A DNA stretch of 64,000 nt from Lutibaculum sp963816555 (GCA_963816555.1 CAWFLD010000002.1:496001-560000); one strand, 5' to 3'; counted from the first letter of the stretch, positions 29,680 to 38,573 are shown. Numbers and translations: made by a program. The notes: generated from the letters alone by a model not told the origin.

Positions 29680-31375
29680 ATGGCCATCGAGTTCCGCAAG
29701 GAGTTCTTCGCCGACGAGCGCGACGACGATCTCAACGAGATCGGCAAGCCGACGCAGCGCCAGGACATGGTCGGCCACGTGACCGGGCGCTCGCCCTATT
29801 ACGACGACCATCTGTTCGACGGCCTCCTGCACATGCGCTGCGTCAGGAGCCCGCACCACCACGCGCGCATCCGCTCGATCGACGTGGCGGAAGCCAGCCG
29901 CATGCCGGGGGTGAAGCGGGTGATCCTCGCCCGCGACGTGCCCAACAACCTGAACACGCTCCTGAGCCTGCTCGACTTCGGCCTCGACGACGAGCCGATG
30001 ATCGCCGGCGAGAAGGTCGCCTACCGGGGCGAGCCGGTGGCGGCGATCGTCGCCGACAGCGACCGCGCCGCGCGCGACGCCGTGGCGAAGGTGCGGGTCG
30101 ACTGGGAGGTCCTGCCGCACGTCCTCGACGTCGAGGAGGCGATCAAGCCGGGCGCGCCGTCGGTGAACCCCGCCTATCCCACGAACCGCTTCGTCTATCA
30201 CGGCAAGTACGACCACCAGAAGCTGCGCTACGGCGACGTCGAGGAGGGCTTCCGCCAGGCCGACAGGGTGATCGAGGGGCGCTACCAGATGTCGCCCATC
30301 GAGCAGGCGCCGACCGAGACCTGCGGCGCGATCGCGGCGCCCGAAACGAACGACCGCTACGTCTGCTACACCTCGACCCAGGCGCTGTTCTTCTCGCTCG
30401 GCACGGCCGCGAAGCTCCTCAAGGTGTCGTCGAACCGGCTGCACTTCATCGGCGGCACCGTCGGCGGCGGCTTCGGCGGCAAGGTCGACAGCCTGCACGA
30501 GCCGATGGCGATCCTCGGCTGCATGCTGACCGGCCGGCCGTGCAAGTACATGTTCGACCGGGCCGAGGAGATGCAGGTCGGGGCGCCGCGGGGCGCGGAG
30601 CGCTGGTACCTGAAGGACGGCGTGATGAACGACGGGCGCATCGTCGCCCGGCAGTTCTTCGGCTATTTCGACTCCGGCGCCTACACGCGGCTGTCGAGCT
30701 ACGCGATCATCAAGGCCGCCGGCCACCTGCCGGGCCCCTACACGATCCCCAACGTCTACGCCGACATCTACTGCGTGTTCACCAACCGCACGCCGGCCAC
30801 CGCGATGCGCGGCTTCGGCATCACCGGCGTCGACTTCGCGATCGAGTGCCACATGGACAAGATCGCGCGCGAGCTGGGCATCGACCCGATCGAGCTGCGG
30901 ATCCTCAATTCCTACCGCGACGGCGACATGAAGGCGCATCGCCGGCTCGCCAAGAACACCGCGCTCGTCGAGTGCTGCCAGGTGGTGGCGGAGAAGGCGA
31001 ACTGGCCGCTGTCGGACCAGGCGCGGCGGGCGACGTCGCTGACCGGCGGCGGCGGCGAGCGGGCGCAGCTTCCCGCCCGCACCGCGACCGACGAGAAGGG
31101 CAGGGTCGAGGGCTTCAGGCCCGACGGCTATGCCCACGGCGGCAACCGGCCGGACGCCCCGGCGCAAGCCCAGCCGCGCAGCGCGCCGCCCCCGCGGCCG
31201 GCCGAGCCGCGCCCGCCACAGCCCGCGCCGTCGCCGGCCCCGGAGCATGCCGACTGGTCGCAGGCCCCGCAGCCGCAGCCGCCGCAACCGCAGCCGCCCC
31301 AGCCGGCGCCCGGCCTCGCCGCAGCGCTCGGGCGCCGCGCGCTTCTCCTCCATCTCCGGCCTCAGGAGACGCTGA
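29680..31375 (+). CDS. Molybdenum hydroxylase large subunit, N-terminal half, with proline-rich tail (frameshifted near end)
   Basis: This is the amino-terminal half of a XdhA/CoxL-type molybdopterin subunit: the Ald_Xan_dh_C-like a/b hammerhead (residues about 30-150, RGEPVAAIVADS) then the first molybdopterin-binding region. The latter has GGTVGGGFGGKVDSLHEPMA and the active-site loop TPATAMRGFGITGVD, which is xanthine-dehydrogenase-like, not the CO-dehydrogenase loop. From about residue 490 it leaves the family and becomes a Pro/Gln/Ala linker of about 50 residues. An insertion near 31327 is assumed because it restores a tidy end (RFSSISGLRRR, TGA) two bases before the next gene, giving 565 codons. 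Without it the frame runs to 31431. The remaining catalytic part lies in the next gene. Confidence 0.82.
31364..31369 (+). promoter_or_regulatory. Ribosome binding site for the C-terminal half of the Mo-hydroxylase large subunit
   Basis: AGGAGA lies seven bases before the ATG of the downstream half. It decides in favour of two separately translated halves rather than one broken gene. Confidence 0.6.
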
Positions 31376-31376
31376 C

Positions 31377-32399
31377 ATGGCCCGCCACCGCGGACGCGGC
31401 TTCGCCGCCATCAACTACCCCATCGGCATGAATCTCGGCGGCGACCCGAGCCAGGCGCTCGTGCACTCGAACCCGGACGGCAAGTTCATGGTCGCGCTGT
31501 CCTCGATCGACCTCGGCCAGGGCATGAAGTCGGTGACGCGGCAGATCGCGGCGGAGACGCTCGGCATCCCGGTCGAGGACGTCTATGTCGACACCGCCGA
31601 TTCCGACACCGGCCCGCACTGCATGGGCAGCTTCGCGTCGCGCGGCACGCACCGCGTCGGCAACGCCGTCATCCAGGCGGCGCAGGAGGCGCGCGCCGTG
31701 ATGCTCGAGGCGGCCGCGGAGGAGCTCGAGGTCAACGCCGCCGACCTGATGACCGACGGCAAGGGCAACATCCACGTGAAGGGCGCGCCGTCGCGGGCGA
31801 TCTCGACGGCGCAGGCCTGTGCCGCCGCCCAGTTCAAGCAGGGCCGCACCGTCTCGGGCCGCGGCATCTTCCTGATCCCGCTGTCGGACGTCGATCCCGA
31901 GACCGGCGAGATGACGCCGGTCAGCTGCTTCGCGCACGCCGCCCTGATCGTCGAGGTCGAGGTCGACGACGAGACCGGCGACGTCTCCGTCGTGAAGATC
32001 AATTCCGCCTACGAGGTCGGCCGGGCGCTCAACCCCAGGCTCGTCGAGCAGCAGCTGATGGGCGGCGCCTGGATGGGCATGAGCCACGCGCTGTGGGAGA
32101 CGACGGAGCCCTATTATCCCGACCGCTCGCACGGGCCGAACGACTTCAACACCTACCTGATGCCCGGCCCGGGCGACATCGCCCCGCACCACATCTCGGT
32201 GCTCGAGCGGCCGGCGCCGGACGGGCCGTTCGGCGGCAAGGGGCCGGGCGAGATGTGCGCCAACCCCGTGCTGCCGGCGGTCGCGAACGCGGTGTTCGAC
32301 GCCGTCGGCGTGCGCGTCGACGACCTGCCGATCACCCCGGAGAAGGTGCTGCGCGGCATCCGCTCCAACGGCGGCGCGCAGCCGCAGTCGCGGCGGTAG
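31377..32399 (+). CDS. Molybdenum hydroxylase large subunit, C-terminal half
   Basis: This 340-residue protein corresponds to the second molybdopterin-binding region of XdhA/CoxL-type subunits. It begins at the domain boundary (MARHRGRGFAAINYPIG) and contains LSSIDLGQGMKSVTRQIAAE, SRGTHRVGNAV, LNPRLVEQQLMGGAWMGMSH and the catalytic glutamate motif GGKGPGEMCANPVLPAVANA. The essential Glu therefore sits in a different polypeptide from the Arg-containing RGFG loop of the other half, and both must associate to make an active site. It has its own ribosome site. The 300 bases after it hold a repeat element before the maturation genes. Confidence 0.85.
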   Translation: MARHRGRGFAAINYPIGMNLGGDPSQALVHSNPDGKFMVALSSIDLGQGMKSVTRQIAAETLGIPVEDVYVDTADSDTGPHCMGSFASRGTHRVGNAVIQAAQEARAVMLEAAAEELEVNAADLMTDGKGNIHVKGAPSRAISTAQACAAAQFKQGRTVSGRGIFLIPLSDVDPETGEMTPVSCFAHAALIVEVEVDDETGDVSVVKINSAYEVGRALNPRLVEQQLMGGAWMGMSHALWETTEPYYPDRSHGPNDFNTYLMPGPGDIAPHHISVLERPAPDGPFGGKGPGEMCANPVLPAVANAVFDAVGVRVDDLPITPEKVLRGIRSNGGAQPQSRR

Positions 32400-32432
32400 G
32401 CGGCCATGCTGCGCAGCCAGCCCAGCACTCCG

Positions 32433-32652
32433 TTCGTCCCGGCGAAACCGGGGTGCAGAGTCGTGCGGGAGGCGCCCGCCTTCACCTCCCCCTCGATGGG
32501 GGAGGTCGACGCGAAGCGTCGGGTGGTGGTGGAGCCGGCTTGCTCCGGCGCTTGCCGCTCCACCCCACCCCGGGCTTCGCCCGACCCTCCCCATCGAGGG
32601 GAGGGTGGCGCGCCTCCGGCGCACGGCGGGGCCCGGCCTTCGCCGGGACGAG
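32433..32652. repeat. Composite palindromic intergenic repeat inside the operon
   Basis: The 300-base gap before the MoxR-type gene is filled by a nested repeat. Perfect outer arms TCGTCCCGGCGAA (32434-32446) and TTCGCCGGGACGA (32639-32651) enclose two hairpin-forming blocks, CTCCCCCTCGATGGGGGAG and CCTCCCCATCGAGGGGAGG, which are also near-copies of each other. I see no open reading frame worth calling. It resembles the short non-autonomous intergenic elements scattered in Hyphomicrobiales genomes. Homology to a named family cannot be shown here. Confidence 0.7.
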
Positions 32653-32699
32653 CGGAGCGAGGGGCGGCCGAGCTCCACAGCCGGTCCGGGGCCTGAGCC

Positions 32700-33582
32700 A
32701 TGGCGATCAGGCGCTCCATCGTCGGGATCGACAGCCCGCCGGCGCTGCAGGCGGCGCTGATCGACGCGCAGTACCTGGCGAGCGAGGAGCTCGCGACCTC
32801 GGCCTATCTCGGCGCTCGCGCTCGGCAAGCCGATCCTGCTCGAGGGCGCGCCGGGCGTCGGCAAGACGGAGGCCGCCAAGGCGATCGCCGCCGTGCTCGG
32901 GCGCCAGCTCATCCGGCTGCAGTGCTACGAGGGGATCGACGCCGCCGCGGCGCTCTACGAGTGGAACTACCCGCGCCAGATGCTGGCGATCCGCCAGGCG
33001 GGCGACCAGTACGTCAACATCTACGGCGACGACTTCCTGATCGCCCGGCCGATGCTCGAGGCGCTGCGCCACCCGACCGACACGGTGCTGCTGATCGACG
33101 AGATCGACCGGGCCGACCACGAGTTCGAGGCGTTCCTGCTCGAGTTCCTCTCGGACTTCTCCATCTCGATCCCCGAGCGCGGCACGATCCGGGCCGCCGA
33201 GCAGCCGGTCGTGGTGCTGACCTCGAACCGCACGCGCGAGCTGCACGAGGCGCTGCGCCGCCGCTGCGTCTACAGCTGGATCGGCTATCCCGATGCCGAC
33301 CGCGAGGCGCAGATCGTGATGATGCGGGCGAGCGCCGTGACGCAGTCGACGGCGGCGGCCGTGGTGCGGGCGGTCGGCGCGCTGCGCGCCGAGCCGCTGG
33401 CGAAGCCGCCGGGCGTCGCCGAGACGGTCGAGTGGGCGGAGGCCGCGACGCTGCTGCACGAGCAGGGCGCGACGTGGCCGACGGCCTTCCGCCGGGCGAT
33501 CGGCGTGGCGCTCAAGGACCAGGACGACCTCGCCTTCGTCGGCGACCGGCTCGACGCGATCCTTTCGGAGGCGGCGGCATGA
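32700..33582 (+). CDS. MoxR-type AAA+ ATPase, CoxD-like (frameshifted)
   Basis: This 293-residue AAA+ ATPase is of the MoxR/CoxD group. It has Walker A GAPGVGKTEAAK, Walker B LLIDEIDRADHEFEAF, sensor 1 VVLTSNRTRELHEALRRR and the sensor 2 region. An insertion near 32814 breaks the frame just before Walker A; correction gives 294 codons (LGLALGKPILLEGAPGVGK). In carbon monoxide dehydrogenase operons CoxD and the VWA protein CoxE help install the sulfur and copper at the molybdenum site. The pairing with the next gene by an ATGA overlap supports a similar maturation role here for the split hydroxylase. Confidence 0.87.
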
Positions 33583-34688
33583 GCGAGCCCCTGCCGCACG
33601 CCGCCCGGCCGTTCGTGCGCTTCGCAGGCGAGCTGCGGGCGAACGGCTTCGCCGTCGCGCCGGAGCAGACGCAGAGCTTCATCGCCGCGACGGGCCTGCT
33701 CGGCCCGGCCTCGATGAGCGACATCTATCGCGCGGCCGTCGCGACGCTCGCGCCCCCGCCCGAGCGCCGCGACGAGTTCGACGCGCTGTTCCGCCTCGTC
33801 TTCTGGGGACAGAGCCTCGCGGCGCCGGCCTCCGAGGGCGACGAGGAGGACGTGCGGGCCTTCGACGACCGCGACGGCGCGATGGAGCCGCCGGACGCCG
33901 AGGAGGCGAACGAGTCGGGCGGCGAGGCGACGGCGACCGAGATCCTCTCGATCCGCAGCTTCCGCGCGCACGACGAGGGGACGGCGCTCCTGCGGCTGCG
34001 CCGCCAGGCGCCCGCGCGCCTGCCGCGGCGGCGGTCGCGGCGGCGCGGGCCGTCGCGCACGGGCGCGCAGCCGGACATGCGGCGGGCGCTGCGCGAGGCG
34101 GTGAAGCGCGACGGCGAGGTGCTGCGCCTGCCGGCGCTCGCGCCGCGGTCGCGGCAGCGGCGGATCCTGCTGCTGATCGACGTGTCGGGCTCCATGAAGG
34201 CGCAGACGGAGGGCCACCTGCGCTTCGCCCACGCGCTGGCGCAGGCGGCCGACCGGCTCGAGGTCTTCACCATCGGCACGCGGCTGACGCGGGTGAGCCG
34301 GGCGCTGCGGCAGCGCAATCCCGAGCAGGCGCTGGCGGTGGCCTCGACGCTCGTCGCCGACTGGGACGGCGGGACGCGGCTCGGCGACGCGCTGCAGGCC
34401 TTCCTCGCCGTGCCGCGCTTCGCCGGCTTCGCCCGCGGCGCACTCGTCGTCGTGCTGTCGGACGGGCTCGAGCGCGGCGACCCGGCGACGCTGGTCGCGG
34501 CGATGGAGCGGCTGTCGCGGCTCGCCTGGTCGGTGCTGTGGCTGACGCCGCTCGCGACGGAAGAGGGCTACCGCCCGCAGACCGAGGCGATGGTGGCCGT
34601 CGCGCCCTTCGTCGACCGCTTCGGCAGCGGCGCCGACGTGCCGCACCTCTGCACCGAGATCCTCGACCACGCACGGAGGGCCGCCTGA
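33579..34688 (+). CDS. VWA domain-containing protein, CoxE-like
   Basis: This 369-residue protein has a C-terminal von Willebrand A domain. The metal site DVSGSMK follows RRILLLI, and the second and third MIDAS elements appear as WDGGTRLGDALQAF and VVLSDGLERGDPATL. The N-terminal half is the CoxE-type helical region (FAGELRANGFAVAPEQT), with an acidic stretch (EGDEEDVRAFDDRD) and then a very arginine-rich patch near residue 150. The start overlaps the CoxD-like stop (ATGA) and the end overlaps the next gene's start. It probably works with the AAA+ protein as a maturation chaperone for the hydroxylase. Confidence 0.87.
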   Translation: MSEPLPHAARPFVRFAGELRANGFAVAPEQTQSFIAATGLLGPASMSDIYRAAVATLAPPPERRDEFDALFRLVFWGQSLAAPASEGDEEDVRAFDDRDGAMEPPDAEEANESGGEATATEILSIRSFRAHDEGTALLRLRRQAPARLPRRRSRRRGPSRTGAQPDMRRALREAVKRDGEVLRLPALAPRSRQRRILLLIDVSGSMKAQTEGHLRFAHALAQAADRLEVFTIGTRLTRVSRALRQRNPEQALAVASTLVADWDGGTRLGDALQAFLAVPRFAGFARGALVVVLSDGLERGDPATLVAAMERLSRLAWSVLWLTPLATEEGYRPQTEAMVAVAPFVDRFGSGADVPHLCTEILDHARRAA

Positions 34689-35569
34689 TGCGGATCGTCG
34701 ACGCGCACCATCACATCTGGCGGCAGACCGACCTGCCGTGGCTGCTCGGCCCGACGCAGCCGCGCATCTTCGGCCCCTACGACGCGATCAAGCGCGACTA
34801 CCTGATCGACGAGTACCTGAAGGACATCGCGGGGACGGGCGTCGAGAAGTCCGTCTACGTGCAGGCGAACTGGGCGCCCAACTGGTTCGAGGACGAGGTC
34901 GCCTGGGTGCAGAGGACGGCCGACGAGAGCGGCTGGCCGCACGGCATCGTCGGCTATTGCGACATGCTCCAGGCGGATGCCCGCGCCGACCTCGACAGGC
35001 TGAAGAAATATCCGCTGATGCGCGGCGTGCGCCAGCAGCTGCACTGGCACGAGAACGAGCTCTACCGCTTCGCGAAGTCGCCCGACCTCGCGCGCGACGA
35101 GCGGCTGCGGCGCAACGTGGCGCGGCTCGCCGACTATGGCTGGACCTTCGACCTGCAGGTCTTCGCCGGCCAGATGGAAGGGGCGGGGGAGCTCGCCGAC
35201 GCCTGTCCGGAGGTGACCTTCGTCCTGCAGCACGCCGGCATGCTGGAGGACACGAGCGAGGAGGGGCGTGCGGCCTGGAAGGCCGCGATGAAGGACCTCG
35301 CCACGCGCAAGAACGTCGTCACCAAGCTCTCGGCCTTCGGCACCTTCATCCACCGCAACGACCCCGGCCACATCAGGTGGATGGTCGAGGAGACGGTGGG
35401 GATCTTCGGCGTGAGGCGCTGCCTGTTCGGCTCGAACTTCCCGATCGAGAAGCTGTGGACGACCTATCCGGAGCTGGTCGGCGCCTTCGAGGCGGCGACG
35501 GGCGACATGAGCAAGACCGCGCAGAACGCGATCTTTCACGACACCGCCACCCGGGTCTACCGGCTGTAG
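34688..35569 (+). CDS. Amidohydrolase family protein (amidohydrolase_2, lactonase-like TIM barrel)
   Basis: This 293-residue metal-dependent hydrolase shows MRIVDAHHHIWRQTDLPWL with the N-terminal metal motif and RGVRQQLHWHENELYRFA. FVLQHAGMLEDTSEEG gives a strand-end His, and the C-terminal block FGSNFPIEKLWTTYPEL has Asn where many relatives have Asp. The closest functional group is that of 2-pyrone-4,6-dicarboxylate and L-rhamnono-lactonases, which open lactone rings. The start overlaps the CoxE-like stop, so it belongs to the same operon. The substrate may be the lactone or amide product of the molybdenum hydroxylase; this is inferred from position. Confidence 0.85.
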   Translation: MRIVDAHHHIWRQTDLPWLLGPTQPRIFGPYDAIKRDYLIDEYLKDIAGTGVEKSVYVQANWAPNWFEDEVAWVQRTADESGWPHGIVGYCDMLQADARADLDRLKKYPLMRGVRQQLHWHENELYRFAKSPDLARDERLRRNVARLADYGWTFDLQVFAGQMEGAGELADACPEVTFVLQHAGMLEDTSEEGRAAWKAAMKDLATRKNVVTKLSAFGTFIHRNDPGHIRWMVEETVGIFGVRRCLFGSNFPIEKLWTTYPELVGAFEAATGDMSKTAQNAIFHDTATRVYRL

Positions 35570-35603
35570 GGCGGGCAATCGTCAGGGGGAGGAGACAAAG
35601 AAG

Positions 35604-36453
35604 ATGGCCCTGGAAATCAAGCTGCTCGACTACGGCGACATCGAGCTCGAATCGAGCTTCCTCGTGCTCGGCCGCGACTGCGGCCGCACCCGCCGCGTGC
35701 CCGTCTACGGCTTCCTGATCCTCGGCGGGCAGTACCCGGTCGTGGTCGACACCGGCTACCGCGACAACGCGATCATGGAGACGCTCGGCATGCGCGGCCT
35801 CCAGTTCCACGAGAACATGATCGAGAACCAGCTCGCGCGCCACGGCGTGCGCGTCGGCGACGTCCGCTACGTCTGCCACACCCACATGCACATCGACCAC
35901 GGCGGCAAGGACGACTGCTTCCCGATGACGACGACGGTCGTCCTCAACCGGCGCGAGATGGAGCACTCGGTGTCGGGGCTCATGCACCCGCAATACCCCA
36001 AGCCCGACATCCAGCACCTCGTCGAGCGGCTGCACACGCCGGGCGCGCTGCAGGCTCGAGGACACCGAGATCACCGGCGAGATCGAGCTCATCCCGGGCG
36101 TCACGCTCGACTGGGCGGGCGCCCACACCGAGGGCTCGATGAACGTCCACGTCGAGACGGCCGAGGGCCGGGCGACGATCTGCGGCGACGTGATCTACGA
36201 CTTCAACGACCAGATCGTGAACCCGCTGCACGAGATCCACGACCACGAGCCGCGCGTCACCGGCAACCACTCGACGACGAAGCGCCAGGAGAAGGCGGCG
36301 ATCAAGAAGCTGCTGAACGGCTCGAAGTTCCTCCTGCCGATCCACGACAAGCCGGCCAAGATCGAGGCCGACCAGGTCGTCGGCCGGCTCGACATGGCGG
36401 TGCCGGGGCCGATCACCCAGACGGTGCAGCGGCGCAACTGGTTCGCGGCGTGA
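35604..36453 (+). CDS. Metallo-beta-lactamase fold hydrolase, N-acyl homoserine lactonase-like (frameshifted)
   Basis: This 282-residue protein has the full dinuclear zinc set: HTHMHIDHGG, a later His in AGAHTEGSMNV, the bridging Asp in ICGDVIYDF and the final His in LLPIHDKPAK. The N-terminus (KLLDYGDIELESSFLVLG) and overall order fit the AHL-lactonase-like family. A one-base insertion near 36054 breaks the frame at the join ALQ-LEDTEITGEIELIPG; corrected it is 283 codons. GGGGGAGGAG precedes the start. Despite the family name it more probably hydrolyses a catabolic lactone here, because it sits between two other lactonase-type genes. Confidence 0.85.
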
Positions 36454-36481
36454 GCGGCAGCGCCGGAGGGGAGGGGTAGCC

Positions 36482-38113
36482 ATGGCCCATGAGGCGGTGC
36501 GGCCGGAGTTCCGCCGGCTGATCGACGAGCATGCGCCGGTGCGGCAGGTCGGCTCGGGCTTCATCTTCACGGAGGGGCCGATCTGGCACCCGCGCGAGCG
36601 CTACCTCGTGTTCTCCGACATGCCGGGCGACGTGCGGCGGCGCTGGGACAGGTCGGGCGTGCGCGAGGTCATGCGGCCGTCCAACAAGGGCAACGGCATG
36701 ACCTACGATGCCGCGCTCGACCTGATCGTCTGCGAGCACGCGACCTCGTCGGTCGTGCGCTTCCGGCAGGACGGCACGCGCGAGGTGCTCGCCTCGCACT
36801 ACGAGGGCCGCGAGCTCAACAGCCCCAACGACGTCTGCGTGCGCTCCGACGGCTCGATCTACTTCACCGACCCCTGGTACGGGCGGATGCCGCACTACGG
36901 CGTCGAGCGGCCGCGCCAGCTCGGCTGGCAGGGCGTGTTCCGCATCCGCCCGGGGCAGGGGGGCGGCGATCCGCAGCTCCTCGTCGACCGCTACCTCATG
37001 TCGATGCCGAACGGGCTGTGCTTCTCGCCGGACGAGAAGCGGCTCTACGTCAACGACACCGAGCAGGCCAACATCCGCGTGTTCGACGTGAGCGCGGACG
37101 GCTCGCTCGCCAACGGGCGGGTCTTCGCGTCGGGCATCAAGCACTCGCTGAAGCCCGGCGTGCCGGACGGCATGAAGTGCGACGCGGAAGGCAACGTGTG
37201 GGTGACGGCGCCGGGCGGCCTGTGGGTCTACGACCCGCAGGGGCAGCTGCTCGGCAAGGTCAGCGTGCCGGAGCTGCCGGCGAACTTCCACTGGGGCGGC
37301 GACGACTGGCGCACCCTGTTCATCTGCGCCTCGACCTCGCTCTACGCCATCGACGTGAAGGTCGGCCCGCGCAACGAGCCGTTCATGCGCGACGACGCGG
37401 GGCAGGGCGCGCCGCAGCGCGCGGCGCCGTCCGCCGGGGGCGCCTCGTCTTCTTCCTCCTCCTCCTCCTCCGCGCCGTCGCGGGCGGCGCCGTCGGGCGA
37501 GGGCGGGTTCCGGCTCGAGGCGGGGCGCTGCGCGCTGATCATCCAGGACATGCAGAACGACGTGGTGATGGAGGGCGGCGCGTTCGCCGGCTCCGGCGCG
37601 CCCGCCCACTGCCGCGAGCAGAACGCGATCGGCAACGCGGCGCGCCTCGCCCAGCGCTGCCGCGCGCTCGGCATCCCCGTCATCCACGTCTGGTTCCGCG
37701 TCGCGCCGGGCCACCAGGGCCTGACGCTCAACGCGCCGCTCTTCGAGGGCGTCGTGGAATCGAACGCGCTGGTCGAGGGCACCTGGGGGGCGGAGCCGGT
37801 GCCGGGGCTCGAGCCGCAGCCCGGCGACCACGTCGTGAAGAAGAGCCGGATGAGCGCCTGGGAGGGCACGTCGCTCGAGACGGTGCTGAAGGCGGAAGGC
37901 CGGGACATCCTCATCGAGGTCGGCGCCTGGACCAACATGTCGGTCGAGCACACCGCGCGCACCGGCGCCGACAAGGGATACCTGATGATCATCCCGGAGG
38001 ACGGCTGCTCGACGATGAACGCGGACTGGCACCGCGCCTCGATCGACTACGCGCTGACGCAGGTCGCCGCCGTCACGACGACCGACGAGGTGATCCGGGC
38101 GCTCGGCGGCTGA
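36482..38113 (+). CDS. Fusion of SMP-30/gluconolactonase domain and isochorismatase-like hydrolase domain
   Basis: This is a 543-residue two-domain enzyme in one open frame. Residues about 10-300 are an SMP-30/gluconolactonase-type propeller: GSGFIFTEGPIWHPRERYLV, SPNDVCVRSDGSIYFTDPWY, NGLCFSPDEKRLYVND, GVPDGMKCDAEGNVWVTAPG. A low-complexity Ser/Ala/Pro linker (about residues 316-340) leads to an isochorismatase-like domain with the catalytic Asp in LIIQDMQNDVV and Lys in VVKKSRMSAWEGT. The usual nucleophile Cys is Ser: TNMSVEHTAR. A ribosome site GGAGGGGAGGGG precedes the ATG. It is the last gene of the cluster. The two activities may act consecutively on one intermediate. Confidence 0.87.
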   Translation: MAHEAVRPEFRRLIDEHAPVRQVGSGFIFTEGPIWHPRERYLVFSDMPGDVRRRWDRSGVREVMRPSNKGNGMTYDAALDLIVCEHATSSVVRFRQDGTREVLASHYEGRELNSPNDVCVRSDGSIYFTDPWYGRMPHYGVERPRQLGWQGVFRIRPGQGGGDPQLLVDRYLMSMPNGLCFSPDEKRLYVNDTEQANIRVFDVSADGSLANGRVFASGIKHSLKPGVPDGMKCDAEGNVWVTAPGGLWVYDPQGQLLGKVSVPELPANFHWGGDDWRTLFICASTSLYAIDVKVGPRNEPFMRDDAGQGAPQRAAPSAGGASSSSSSSSSAPSRAAPSGEGGFRLEAGRCALIIQDMQNDVVMEGGAFAGSGAPAHCREQNAIGNAARLAQRCRALGIPVIHVWFRVAPGHQGLTLNAPLFEGVVESNALVEGTWGAEPVPGLEPQPGDHVVKKSRMSAWEGTSLETVLKAEGRDILIEVGAWTNMSVEHTARTGADKGYLMIIPEDGCSTMNADWHRASIDYALTQVAAVTTTDEVIRALGG

Positions 38114-38573
38114 CCGCGCCGCGACAGCCCGGGCTCCGGGAGCCGAATCTCCGTCGCGGCGCGCGCGAGGGAGGCCCCCCGCGGGGCGCGCCCGGATGTC
38201 GCACCGTCCGCTCTGCCGGCTTCCGCACCCTTCCCCGCCGAAGTCGTTGAAACGTGGCAGCTTTGCGGCGCCGCCGCGACCGCCCGGGAGCGGCCGCATC
38301 CGCGTGCGGTAGCCGACAGAGGGCAGACGATGCCCCCGATCCGCCTCACGACTCCGGAACCTGCTGCCGATCAGGCAGTTGGTCAATTGTGGCGGTCGCC
38401 GACGGAAGTGGCCGCTCCAGGGGGAACGGAATGGCGACACTGCGGCAAGGCATCTCGACCGCTATGGGTCTCGAAGGCCCGCTGTCCTGCCGCCTGTCCA
38501 CCCTCCAGATCGTCAGGCCGATTCCGGCCGCCCGCCCCGGCGGGCGGGGCGCCCAGGCCGTGCGAGGTGCGCG
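38114..38573. other. Gene-free stretch before the respiratory operon, presumed promoter and leader
   Basis: About 460 bases without a credible gene on either strand separate the catabolic cluster from actA. It should hold the operon promoter, but I cannot pick a reliable -35/-10 pair. A short perfect palindrome GCCCGCC-CC-GGCGGGC lies about 30 bases before the actA start and could affect ribosome access. Confidence 0.45.

Noticed and set aside
32406..32696. A 96-codon plus-strand frame over the intergenic repeat
   Set aside because: It consists of the palindromic element translated; composition is Pro/Gly/Ala/Arg with no family resemblance.
38529..38560. GC-rich palindrome before actA as a transcription terminator
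   Set aside because: It lacks a T run and lies only about 30 bases before the start codon; a translation-related hairpin or chance is more likely.
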